From an uncultured Leucothrix sp. (lineage in GTDB: Bacteria; Pseudomonadota; Gammaproteobacteria; Thiotrichales; Thiotrichaceae), in the NCBI GenBank assembly GCA_937923375.1, contig CALAJG010000066.1, forward strand, positions 1 through 5,579: 5,579 bases of DNA. The letters run 5' to 3'. Below are positions 1 through 5,269 of this stretch, piece by piece. The notes beneath the pieces are model-generated. The model was given only the letters and a program-made list of their open reading frames with translations. It had not been told where the DNA came from and did not search any database. Both the position numbers and the translations under genes were made by a program. The stretch's first letter is position 1. Each line of letters opens with the position of its first letter.

Positions 1-530
1 GAGAAACCAAGCATGTGGATCGCAAAGATGAAGAAGTCGGTGCTGTCTGGTGCAAACGTTGTTGATAACGGTGCGTAGAAGGTCCAACCAAATGCTGGTC
101 CGCCACCTTCCATGAACATAGTGCTCATTAGCATGGCACCAGCAAAAGGAAGGATCCAGAAACTCCAGTTATTCATCCTTGGTAGCGCCATATCTGGTCC
201 ACCAATCATGGGTGGAATCATAATATTTGCCAAACCAACAAAGGCTGGCATGATCGCACCGAAAACCATAATCAAACCGTGCATGGTTGTCATTTGGTTG
301 AAGAACTGTGGCTCTACATACTGTAGGCCCGGCATTAGCAATTCTAGACGGATTACCATTGCCATCGCACCACCGATTAATAACATCGAGAATGCAAACC
401 ACATGTATAAATAACCGATATCTTTGTGGTTAGTTGTTTTTACCCAGCGCATCAGCCCTGGCTCAGGGCCATGATGATGATCGTCATGCGCATGAATATC
501 GGCTTCAATTTCAGTTGTCGTTGTTGCCAT
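1..530 (-). CDS. coxA: Cytochrome c oxidase subunit I, N-terminal part (3' end beyond window)
   Basis: Catalytic subunit of an aa3-type heme-copper oxidase in the inner membrane; it carries heme a and the heme a3-CuB oxygen-reduction site. About 176 of the usual ~530 residues are visible, and the gene runs off the left edge. A His-rich N-terminus (HAHDDHHHGPEPG, about residues 13-25) is followed by RWVKTTNHKDIG (28-39), typical of gammaproteobacterial subunit I. The first helix follows, then TMHGLIMVFG (about 82-91), in which His84 should be a low-spin heme a ligand. The loop IGGPDMALPRMNNWSFW matches the family signature. CuB ligands lie outside the window. The ATG at 528-530 is chosen because an AAGGAG Shine-Dalgarno sits 8 nt upstream and the N-terminus matches relatives. 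The gene starts 12 nt after coxB, so co-transcription is expected. Confidence 0.97.
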   Translation of the reverse strand, partial: MATTTTEIEADIHAHDDHHHGPEPGLMRWVKTTNHKDIGYLYMWFAFSMLLIGGAMAMVIRLELLMPGLQYVEPQFFNQMTTMHGLIMVFGAIMPAFVGLANIMIPPMIGGPDMALPRMNNWSFWILPFAGAMLMSTMFMEGGGPAFGWTFYAPLSTTFAPDSTDFFIFAIHMLGF

Positions 531-538
531 GATACTGA

Positions 539-545
539 CTCCTTA
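539..545 (-). promoter_or_regulatory. Ribosome binding site of coxA overlapping the coxB stop codon
   Basis: Read on the minus strand the sequence is TAAGGAG: the coxB stop codon TAA also supplies the first bases of the Shine-Dalgarno of coxA, which ends 8 nt before the coxA ATG. This arrangement suggests translational coupling of the two oxidase subunits (inference). Confidence 0.75.
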
Positions 546-1694
546 TCGTGCAGACTTGATCGCTGCGGGTTGAACAATTTCGCCAGTATTATTACCGAAC
601 GCGTTACGCTCATAAGTAACAACGGCTGCTATATCACTATCGCTTAATTGCTTGCCAAAGGCTTGCATCGCGGTTCCTGATTTTCCGTTAATGATGATGT
701 CGATGTGAGCAGGGATTTGATCTGCTTCAGTAACAATTGGGCTACCGGTCATTGCTGGGAAGGCTCCCGGCACTCCAGCGCCTGTTACACCGTGACAAGC
801 GGCACAGTTAGTGCTGTAAACTTTAGCACCTTGTGTCATCAACTCTTCCATGCTCCACTCACGATCACCTGAAGCAGCGGCCGCAATGGCAGCTGCTTTC
901 TCGTCAGCCACCCATTTCGCATAATCAGCTTTCGACTTCACTTCAACCACGATAGGCATGAAGCCGTGATCTTTACCACACAGCTCAGTACATTTCCCGC
1001 GGTAAACACCTTCTTTCTCTACGTATGCCCAAGCATCATTAATGAAACCGGGGTTAGCATCCTGCTTCACACCAAAATCGCGAATCCACCATGAATGGAT
1101 AACATCATTTGACGTCATTAAGAAACGCACACGAGTATCGACTGGAAGGACAAGACGTTTATCTACATCTTGCAGGTAGTTTTCATCTGAATTTCGGATT
1201 GAAGCGTCTTTGATACCATCTCGACTTTTTTGTGCGAGGTTACTAAAGAAGCTAATACCCTCACCTTCAGCATCAATGTATTCGTACTGCCATTTCCACT
1301 GATAGCCAGTGATCTTGACCGTCATATCCGCTTTAGACGTATCTTCTAAGTCAATAAGAACCCGAGTAGAAGGCACAGCGATAATGATAAGAATTGCCAG
1401 GGGGACAAGAGTCCAAATCAATTCCACCGTCGTACTTTCATGAAAGTTAGCGGCCACGGCCCCTTTTGACTTACGGTGATTGATCATTGAATAAATCATG
1501 ACGCCAAAAACCAATACTGCGATGCCGACACAGACCCAGAAGATGGTCATGTGCAAGCCGTAAATATCACGACTTATTGGGGTAACGCCCTCAGGTAAAT
1601 TCAAACCATATTCTGCAAAAGCCAAACCTGGCACTGCAAGCAGTGGCAAGATCAGGATTTTGAACAAGGTTGTGAAGAAACGATTGTTCAACAT
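543..1694 (-). CDS. coxB: Cytochrome c oxidase subunit II with fused C-terminal cytochrome c domain
   Basis: Electron-entry subunit of a caa3-like oxidase, 383 aa. A signal peptide (about 1-27, AxA-type site LAFA|E) is followed by two transmembrane helices (about 48-70 and 92-112) and a periplasmic cupredoxin domain. The domain contains GYQWKWQYEY (130-139) and the CuA ligands His200, Cys235, Glu237, Cys239, His243 and Met246 (in VIHSWW and CTELCGKDHGFM). Residues 141-182 form the longer loop seen in Pseudomonas-type subunit II. An Ala-rich linker (267-275) leads to a cytochrome c domain with the heme c site CAACH (297-301) and a probable axial Met343 (TAMQAFG). All CuA ligands are intact. 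It is first in the operon, upstream of coxA, and diverges from the assembly operon. A GGAGG Shine-Dalgarno precedes the ATG by 4 nt. Confidence 0.98.
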   Translation of the reverse strand: MLNNRFFTTLFKILILPLLAVPGLAFAEYGLNLPEGVTPISRDIYGLHMTIFWVCVGIAVLVFGVMIYSMINHRKSKGAVAANFHESTTVELIWTLVPLAILIIIAVPSTRVLIDLEDTSKADMTVKITGYQWKWQYEYIDAEGEGISFFSNLAQKSRDGIKDASIRNSDENYLQDVDKRLVLPVDTRVRFLMTSNDVIHSWWIRDFGVKQDANPGFINDAWAYVEKEGVYRGKCTELCGKDHGFMPIVVEVKSKADYAKWVADEKAAAIAAAASGDREWSMEELMTQGAKVYSTNCAACHGVTGAGVPGAFPAMTGSPIVTEADQIPAHIDIIINGKSGTAMQAFGKQLSDSDIAAVVTYERNAFGNNTGEIVQPAAIKSAR

Positions 1695-1698
1695 GTAG

Positions 1699-1703
1699 CC
1701 TCC
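1699..1703 (-). promoter_or_regulatory. Ribosome binding site of coxB
   Basis: GGAGG on the minus strand, 4 nt before the ATG at 1692-1694. The spacing is slightly short but the core is strong, which supports this start codon. The start also yields a complete signal peptide. Confidence 0.75.
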
Positions 1704-1782
1704 ATCAGTATCGATTTAGCGTTTGAACTGCGAGCAGACCAAAAACATCGAAAGTTTCTAAGTGTAAAATCTAAAAAATTCT

Positions 1783-1797
1783 GCATTTGTACAATGC
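1783..1797. promoter_or_regulatory. Dyad near coxB, possible operator
   Basis: GCATT and AATGC are inverted arms with a 5-nt spacer, and an overlapping perfect 8-bp palindrome TTGTACAA lies at 1787-1794. It sits about 90-100 nt upstream of the coxB start codon, where a regulator could act. I do not recognise the site as that of a known regulator. Confidence 0.25.
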
Positions 1798-1824
1798 CTC
1801 AACTTAAACCTCAAATTCTTTAAC

Positions 1825-1841
1825 TGTCCTGAATAGAGTCA
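1825..1841 (-). repeat. 17-bp inverted repeat, left copy
   Basis: On the minus strand it reads TGACTCTATTCAGGACA. It differs from the right copy (2306-2322, plus strand) only at the eleventh base (C versus A). It lies 130 nt upstream of the coxB start codon. Confidence 0.85.
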
Positions 1842-1878
1842 TTATCGCTTCATGCTGCTAATTCATCACGCAGGCGCA

Positions 1879-1895
1879 TGGGTATCAGACACCCA
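1879..1895. repeat. 17-bp odd-centred imperfect palindrome
   Basis: TGGGTaTCaGAcACCCA: seven of eight base pairs match around a central A at 1887. It could be a protein-binding dyad or a short hairpin. Its centre is 24 bp from that of the next dyad (1903-1919). Confidence 0.5.
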
Positions 1896-1902
1896 ATAAT
1901 GG

Positions 1903-1919
1903 GGCGGTAGTCTACAGCC
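1903..1919. repeat. 17-bp odd-centred imperfect palindrome, second of a pair
   Basis: GGCgGTAGtCTACaGCC: seven of eight base pairs match around a central T at 1911, with the inner 9 bases GTAGTCTAC perfect. Its right arm CTACAGCC (1912-1919) also has an exact reverse complement GGCTGTAG at 2044-2051, so it could join either a local or a long-range hairpin. Confidence 0.5.
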
Positions 1920-1933
1920 ACGCTTTAAAATTT

Positions 1934-1963
1934 GCTAGTCCGTATTAACAAATTATGACTAGC
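1934..1963. repeat. 7-bp inverted repeat with 16-nt loop
   Basis: GCTAGTC at 1934-1940 and GACTAGC at 1957-1963 are exact reverse complements around an A/T-rich loop. In RNA this would be a small stem-loop inside the long-range pairing of 1908-1919 with 2044-2055. No T-run follows it directly, so it does not look like an intrinsic terminator. Confidence 0.45.
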
Positions 1964-2131
1964 TACCCACGCAGATATATAGATCATTCGGACCCGTAGA
2001 AAAACCGCTCTCCCTATGACGACTAAGTATGCTGTAATTTATAGGCTGTAGGTTAAAACCCGCTTTTTTTAAGAAGTTAATTTGGTGAAATATATAGCCA
2101 ACACCCCAGCGCCAGCAATCTCAGAATAATA

Positions 2132-2160
2132 TTGATAATCTTTATTCTATCTATTATAAA
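2132..2160 (+). promoter_or_regulatory. Sigma70-like promoter on the plus strand
   Basis: TTGATA (2132-2137) and TATAAA (2155-2160) are separated by exactly 17 bp and are each one or two bases from consensus. Transcription would begin near 2167 and run toward the assembly operon, giving a leader of about 325 nt before the start codon at 2493. It lies within the segment bounded by the inverted repeats. The region is A/T-rich, so a chance match is possible. The opposite strand also shows a TATAAT (2153-2158) but without a good -35 box. Confidence 0.35.
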
Positions 2161-2244
2161 TTGCAGCGTGAGTCGTAAACACTCAACATTGTGGCTATTT
2201 CTCCTTAGTTGTGGAGTCTTAGCATCTTCTGAACATTGATCAGA

Positions 2245-2300
2245 GACAAGCGCTGTAACGTAAAAAAGATTCATGTTCCGGTCTGACAAGCGGCTGTTAC
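2245..2300. repeat. Imperfect direct repeats GACAAGCG(G)CTGTnAC
   Basis: GACAAGCGCTGTAAC (2245-2259) recurs as GACAAGCGGCTGTTAC (2285-2300) with one inserted base and one substitution, 40 bp apart. A shorter match, GACAAGC, lies at 2358-2364. The second copy ends 5 nt before the right 17-bp inverted repeat. They could be subterminal repeats of an element or binding sites of a regulator. Confidence 0.5.
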
Positions 2301-2305
2301 AACCC

Positions 2306-2322
2306 TGACTCTATTAAGGACA
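2306..2322 (+). repeat. 17-bp inverted repeat, right copy
   Basis: TGACTCTATTAAGGACA on the plus strand, the inverted partner (16/17) of 1825-1841. It lies 170 nt upstream of the start codon of the assembly operon. Confidence 0.85.
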
Positions 2323-2492
2323 TTTGTTTCGGCGGACGAACCAATCATCCTTGCGAAGACAAGCAAACTTATATAACCGGGCAACTGACTCCCCACAACC
2401 TATACATCAAAATATTGAATGCGTGTTCCTTATTACTATGAACATGCGTTACTATCTGCAACCTTTAAAATAGTCATACAGGCAGGGCTACC

Positions 2493-3077
2493 ATGGCGAT
2501 GACCTCTGAAAAGAAAACATTACTCCTAATGATATTTGTGTTTGTCGCACCGATTGTCATAGGAACGGTTATGTTTTTAAACGCTGACAAATTAAAAATG
2601 GGCGGTGAAACGGTCAATTACGGCAAACTAATCACCCCCCCTGTTTCGATCAGCGTTGAGGGCCTTCAAGTTAATGGCAAAGCAGCTGATCAGGAAACAA
2701 CCGCTAGGAAAAAATGGACATTACTCTACCTAGCCCCTGATAACTGTGATGATAAGTGCACCGCACGTATTGATCTACTCAAGCGCCTTCGCCTCCTGAC
2801 AAACGAAAAAATGCGTCGCGTAAGAACCGTTGCTGTGTTTCCGGAAATGCCTGAGAATGCGGAGAAGTTAGCCTTTGAAAACCCGGATCTCGTCATAAGT
2901 GTCAAAGACGGAGCGGCTCAAGCCTTTGTGAGTCAATTTCCTCATCAAGAAGAACGCCCGGTTTACGTAATTGACCCACTAGGCAACCTGATGATGTATT
3001 ATGCGGGCGACATGCCGGACATAAAGCGCATGCTGAATGACTTTAAGCGCATCCTTAAGTACTCACATATCGGTTAA
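2493..3077 (+). CDS. Sco/thioredoxin-like membrane-anchored protein, probable cytochrome oxidase assembly factor
   Basis: 194 aa. A single N-terminal transmembrane anchor (about 9-29) places the rest in the periplasm. The domain resembles the small uncharacterised proteins found between surf1 and cox15 in Pseudomonas-type cox operons. It has a hydrophobic strand WTLLYLAP (75-82) followed by Cys85-x3-Cys89 (NCDDKCTARI), the spacing of the Sco copper-binding motif. The C-terminal YVIDPLGNLMMYYAGDMP (158-175) is a thioredoxin-fold strand and turn. I see no obvious equivalent of the third Sco copper ligand (His) next to this strand; His151 is the nearest candidate, so the activity may be thiol-disulfide rather than copper delivery (inference). 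The ATG at 2493 has a weak AGGG 5 nt upstream; ATG 2499 is an alternative two codons later. First gene of the operon; ctaB follows after 3 nt. Confidence 0.88.
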   Translation: MAMTSEKKTLLLMIFVFVAPIVIGTVMFLNADKLKMGGETVNYGKLITPPVSISVEGLQVNGKAADQETTARKKWTLLYLAPDNCDDKCTARIDLLKRLRLLTNEKMRRVRTVAVFPEMPENAEKLAFENPDLVISVKDGAAQAFVSQFPHQEERPVYVIDPLGNLMMYYAGDMPDIKRMLNDFKRILKYSHIG

Positions 3078-3080
3078 ACC

Positions 3081-3977
3081 ATGGATACTGCACGCCCAGA
3101 ACTGAAAGACTTCCTTAAACTTTGTAAGCTCAAGGTGGTTGCTTTAATAATGCTTACTGCTGTTGTGGGTATGTTATTGGCTACCAAAGGATTCCCACCC
3201 CTCGATTTAGTGATTCTTGGCTCGATAGGCATTGCACTCGCTTCTTGCTCCGCGGCGGTATTCAACCACGTGGTGGATCAGCGGATCGATACTATTATGA
3301 GTCGCACCAAAAATCGCCCGATGCCTGAGGGCAAAGTGAATAGCAAACAAGCGATTATCTTCGGTATCGTCATCGGCGTGATTGGCTTAGGCATTCTGGC
3401 TATATGGGTAAACATGCTGACCGCCGTATTGACCTTTTTTGCATTAATCGGCTATGCAGTCATTTATACCATGTACCTCAAGCGCGCCACGCCTCAAAAT
3501 ATTGTGATTGGCGGCGCTGCCGGCGCGGCTCCTCCAGTGCTAGGCTGGACGGCCATTACTAATTCGGTCGAATTGGATGCAATGCTATTATTTCTGATCG
3601 TCTTTATATGGACACCGCCGCACTTTTGGGCGCTAGCAATCCACAGACACGAAGAATACGCTAAAGTCGACGTTCCCATGCTGCCAGTGACACATGGCCT
3701 GCCTTTCACACGACTGCAGATCCTGCTCTATACCGTCATACTGTTCATCGTAACGCTAATGCCCTACCTCATCGGCATGTCATCGCTGATCTACCTAATA
3801 GGGGCAATTTTGCTGGGAATTGGTTTTCTTTATTATGCGGTTCAAATGATGCGCTACCCCGATAATATGGAATTGCCGATGAAGACCTTTGGTTTTTCTA
3901 TAAACTACTTAATGATCCTGTTTGTAATACTGTTAGTTGATCATTATTTCCCATTAAATCTAAATCAGATTGCTTAA
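3081..3977 (+). CDS. ctaB: Protoheme IX farnesyltransferase (heme O synthase)
   Basis: Integral inner-membrane UbiA-family prenyltransferase that transfers farnesyl from farnesyl diphosphate to protoheme, giving heme O, the precursor of heme A for the divergent oxidase. 298 aa, normal for the CtaB/CyoE family. The first Asp-rich site is NHVVDQRID (62-70; Asn62, Asp66, Asp70) followed by MSRTKNRPMPEG. Further family signatures are YLKRATPQNIVIGGAAGAAPPVLGW (132-156), WTPPHFWALA (177-186) and HRHEEYAKVDVPMLPVTHG (188-206). About eight or nine hydrophobic helices are spread over the length. The N-terminal LCKLKVVALIMLT corresponds to the usual LTKPRVV segment. It starts 3 nt after the upstream stop codon and has no evident Shine-Dalgarno, suggesting translational coupling. 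A Cox15/CtaA gene is absent beside it. Confidence 0.97.
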   Translation: MDTARPELKDFLKLCKLKVVALIMLTAVVGMLLATKGFPPLDLVILGSIGIALASCSAAVFNHVVDQRIDTIMSRTKNRPMPEGKVNSKQAIIFGIVIGVIGLGILAIWVNMLTAVLTFFALIGYAVIYTMYLKRATPQNIVIGGAAGAAPPVLGWTAITNSVELDAMLLFLIVFIWTPPHFWALAIHRHEEYAKVDVPMLPVTHGLPFTRLQILLYTVILFIVTLMPYLIGMSSLIYLIGAILLGIGFLYYAVQMMRYPDNMELPMKTFGFSINYLMILFVILLVDHYFPLNLNQIA

Positions 3978-4000
3978 GCCTAGCGATCAAGGTAGATGCA

Positions 4001-4183
4001 ATGAATGAGTTTCTCAGTGCAATTAAAAGCGTTATGGCCGCCTTTATCGGTGTCCAAAAAAAGAAAAACCTGGAAGAAGACTTTAGCAAAAAAAGCGCCG
4101 CACCGTTTATTATTGCCGGACTTTTGATGGGCGCATTATTTGTAATTTCTGTGTATACAGTGGTTCAGCTGGTACTCCCCTAA
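4001..4183 (+). CDS. DUF2970 small membrane protein
   Basis: 60 aa with one C-terminal transmembrane segment (about 35-58, FIIAGLLMGALFVISVYTVVQLVL). An amphipathic, Lys-rich N-terminal half contains the characteristic AIKSVMAAFIGVQKKKNLEEDF (7-28). As I recall the family, DUF2970 proteins of beta- and gammaproteobacteria have this layout and often sit among cytochrome oxidase genes; their function is unknown. The start ATG has an AAGG about 9 nt upstream. It is the last gene of the assembly operon, 23 nt after ctaB, and its stop codon is only 7 nt from that of the convergent gene. A role in oxidase assembly or stability is inferred from context only. Confidence 0.88.
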   Translation: MNEFLSAIKSVMAAFIGVQKKKNLEEDFSKKSAAPFIIAGLLMGALFVISVYTVVQLVLP

Positions 4184-4190
4184 GCTTCAA

Positions 4191-5222
4191 TCACCCTGAC
4201 AGCGCGGCACATTCATCATAGAGCGATTGCGGAATGGTAATGCCTTCCTCAGGTGTTGATTCACGGGCTAAGTAACGCCGGTCAGAAGGTAACCTCGTCC
4301 CTTCCTGACTTAGAATCTCAGCAAACAACGTTTCCGCATGCGCTAGCTGCGAAATAGCACCACCTCCAGCAACACAACGCGACGGATCGATAGCTATCAT
4401 AAACTCACCACGCTTCGGTGGTCCGCCGTCTCTAACGTCATTAGCGGTTGCTTCAAAGCTAAACACATCACCGATCATCGCACCGGCCAGCAACTCGACC
4501 ATCAGAGCAATCGAGCCTCCCTTGTAACCTCCAAAAGGCAACTGAGCACCGGCTAATGCGGCGGTTGGATCATTCGTGGGGTTACCCTCACTATCAATTG
4601 CCCAGTCGTTGGGTATTGGTTTGCCGTCACGCTCATGGATCATTATCTCGCCACGAGCACTTGCGCTAGAGGCCTGATCGAACACAATCGGCGGCTTGCC
4701 TTCCCTAGGCCAGGCAAAGGCCATCGGATTGGTCCCGTAAAGTGGCTTAATGCCGCCAGCGGGGGCCACATAACTTTTTGCGGTTACGAAGGCAAACGCA
4801 ACCAGCCCCTGCTCTGCAAGTCGTTCAGCCTCAGGCCACAAGGCGGCGAAGTGATAGCTGTTGGTAATCGCTAGTGCAGCGATACCCTGCTCACGAGCTT
4901 TTTCTGCTAAGGCGTTGGTACCAATTTCAAGCGGTAGAGAGGCAAAGCCATTTGCTGCGTCAACTTTAACAACAGCTGGTGCCAGCTCAGACAGCACAGG
5001 CACGGCATCACCCGTTATTTTGCCGCTTTTAAGAGAACCTATATAACCCGGCAGCCTGAATAAACCATGTGATTTACAACCATCACGTTCAGCTGACGTA
5101 ATAGTATCCGCAACCGTTCGAGCCTGTTCACTCGAGGCACCGTGCTGCATGAGGCCCTTAACGGCCATTGCATGCACTTCATCAAGACTCATCCTGACGA
5201 GATCAGCTTCTTGTATAGCCAT
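4191..5222 (-). CDS. Ldh-family NAD(P)H-dependent oxidoreductase, DpkA-like (delta1-piperideine-2-carboxylate reductase)
   Basis: 343 aa, full length for the malate/L-lactate dehydrogenase-2 (Ldh) family of cytoplasmic NAD(P)H oxidoreductases, which have a non-Rossmann fold. ERDGCKSHGLFRLPGYIGSL (45-64) contains the conserved SHG histidine (His52), SYHFAALWPEAERLAEQGLVAF (122-143) has His124, GTNPMAFAWP (163-172) is the nucleotide-binding segment, and FDQASSASARGE (181-192) has the conserved Asp182. LPFGGYKGGSIALMVELLAGAM (228-249) and LPSDRRYLARE (311-321) close the domain. Several of these match my memory of Pseudomonas DpkA, which reduces cyclic imines of D-lysine and D-proline catabolism, better than malate or ureidoglycolate dehydrogenases; substrate remains inferred. 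A strong GGAGGA lies 7 nt before the ATG. The gene follows the Nif3 gene by 47 nt, probably as one transcript. Confidence 0.9.
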   Translation of the reverse strand: MAIQEADLVRMSLDEVHAMAVKGLMQHGASSEQARTVADTITSAERDGCKSHGLFRLPGYIGSLKSGKITGDAVPVLSELAPAVVKVDAANGFASLPLEIGTNALAEKAREQGIAALAITNSYHFAALWPEAERLAEQGLVAFAFVTAKSYVAPAGGIKPLYGTNPMAFAWPREGKPPIVFDQASSASARGEIMIHERDGKPIPNDWAIDSEGNPTNDPTAALAGAQLPFGGYKGGSIALMVELLAGAMIGDVFSFEATANDVRDGGPPKRGEFMIAIDPSRCVAGGGAISQLAHAETLFAEILSQEGTRLPSDRRYLARESTPEEGITIPQSLYDECAALSG

Positions 5223-5229
5223 GGTAAAT

Positions 5230-5235
5230 TCCTCC
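5230..5235 (-). promoter_or_regulatory. Ribosome binding site of the Ldh-family gene
   Basis: GGAGGA on the minus strand ends 7 nt before the ATG at 5220-5222, an almost ideal Shine-Dalgarno that fixes this start. Confidence 0.8.
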
Positions 5236-5269
5236 AGTGTTGTATTGCTTTATCTATTTGATCTTCAAG

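Larger units (their letters stand above)
1825..2322. mobile_element. Possible small non-autonomous element (MITE-like) bounded by 17-bp terminal inverted repeats
   Basis: The ends are TGTCC...GTCA and its reverse complement, matching at 16 of 17 positions. They enclose about 498 bp that contain internal dyads, subterminal direct repeats beside the right end, and no recognisable transposase fragment. Ends beginning TGT and finishing ACA are common among insertion sequences. No clear target-site duplication is visible: flanks are TTTAAC on the left and TTTGTT on the right, sharing only a poorly placed TTT. The alternative is a pair of regulatory sites, since each copy is oriented the same way toward its divergent gene. 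Confidence 0.3.
1695..2492. other. Long divergent intergenic region (about 800 bp) between coxB and the assembly operon
   Basis: No convincing protein-coding gene, tRNA or rRNA was found here. It must hold the promoters of both divergent operons, but no strong promoter is evident close to either start codon. It contains a near-perfect 17-bp inverted repeat at 1825-1841 and 2306-2322, two adjacent odd-centred dyads at 1879-1919, a 7-bp stem at 1934-1963, a long-range RNA pairing followed by a run of seven T at 2065-2071, a good sigma70-like promoter on the plus strand at 2132-2160, and imperfect direct repeats at 2245-2300. The open frames present are short and of unlikely composition. The length is large for a bacterial divergent spacer. 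Confidence 0.8.

Noticed and set aside
112..414. Plus-strand open frame of 100 codons
   Set aside because: It is antisense to the strongly conserved coxA reading frame and has no recognisable product.
1806..1844. Short minus-strand reading frame from ATG (MTLFRTVKEFEV) starting inside the left 17-bp repeat, possible leader peptide
   Set aside because: No ribosome binding site, only 12 codons, and the other repeat copy lacks the ATG.
1861..2071. tRNA, attC site or other known RNA in the dyad-rich part of the spacer
   Set aside because: No T-loop GGTTCRA-type sequence or cloverleaf was found on either strand, and the GTTAAAAC near 2052 does not fit the attC core consensus.
2077..2289. 70-codon open frame on the minus strand with a hydrophobic C-terminal half
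   Set aside because: It needs a TTG start without a good ribosome binding site, its composition is not protein-like, it resembles no family I know, and it overlaps promoter-like and repeat sequence.
2324..2473. 49-codon open frame on the plus strand starting with TTG just after AAGGA
   Set aside because: The Shine-Dalgarno spacing is only 3 nt, the start is weak, and the translation looks random. It is better read as leader sequence.
3494..3709. Minus-strand open frame within ctaB
   Set aside because: It is a shadow of the conserved UbiA-family coding sequence on the other strand.
4635..5046. Two plus-strand open frames opposite the Ldh-family gene
   Set aside because: Both are antisense shadows of a gene whose motifs match its family throughout.
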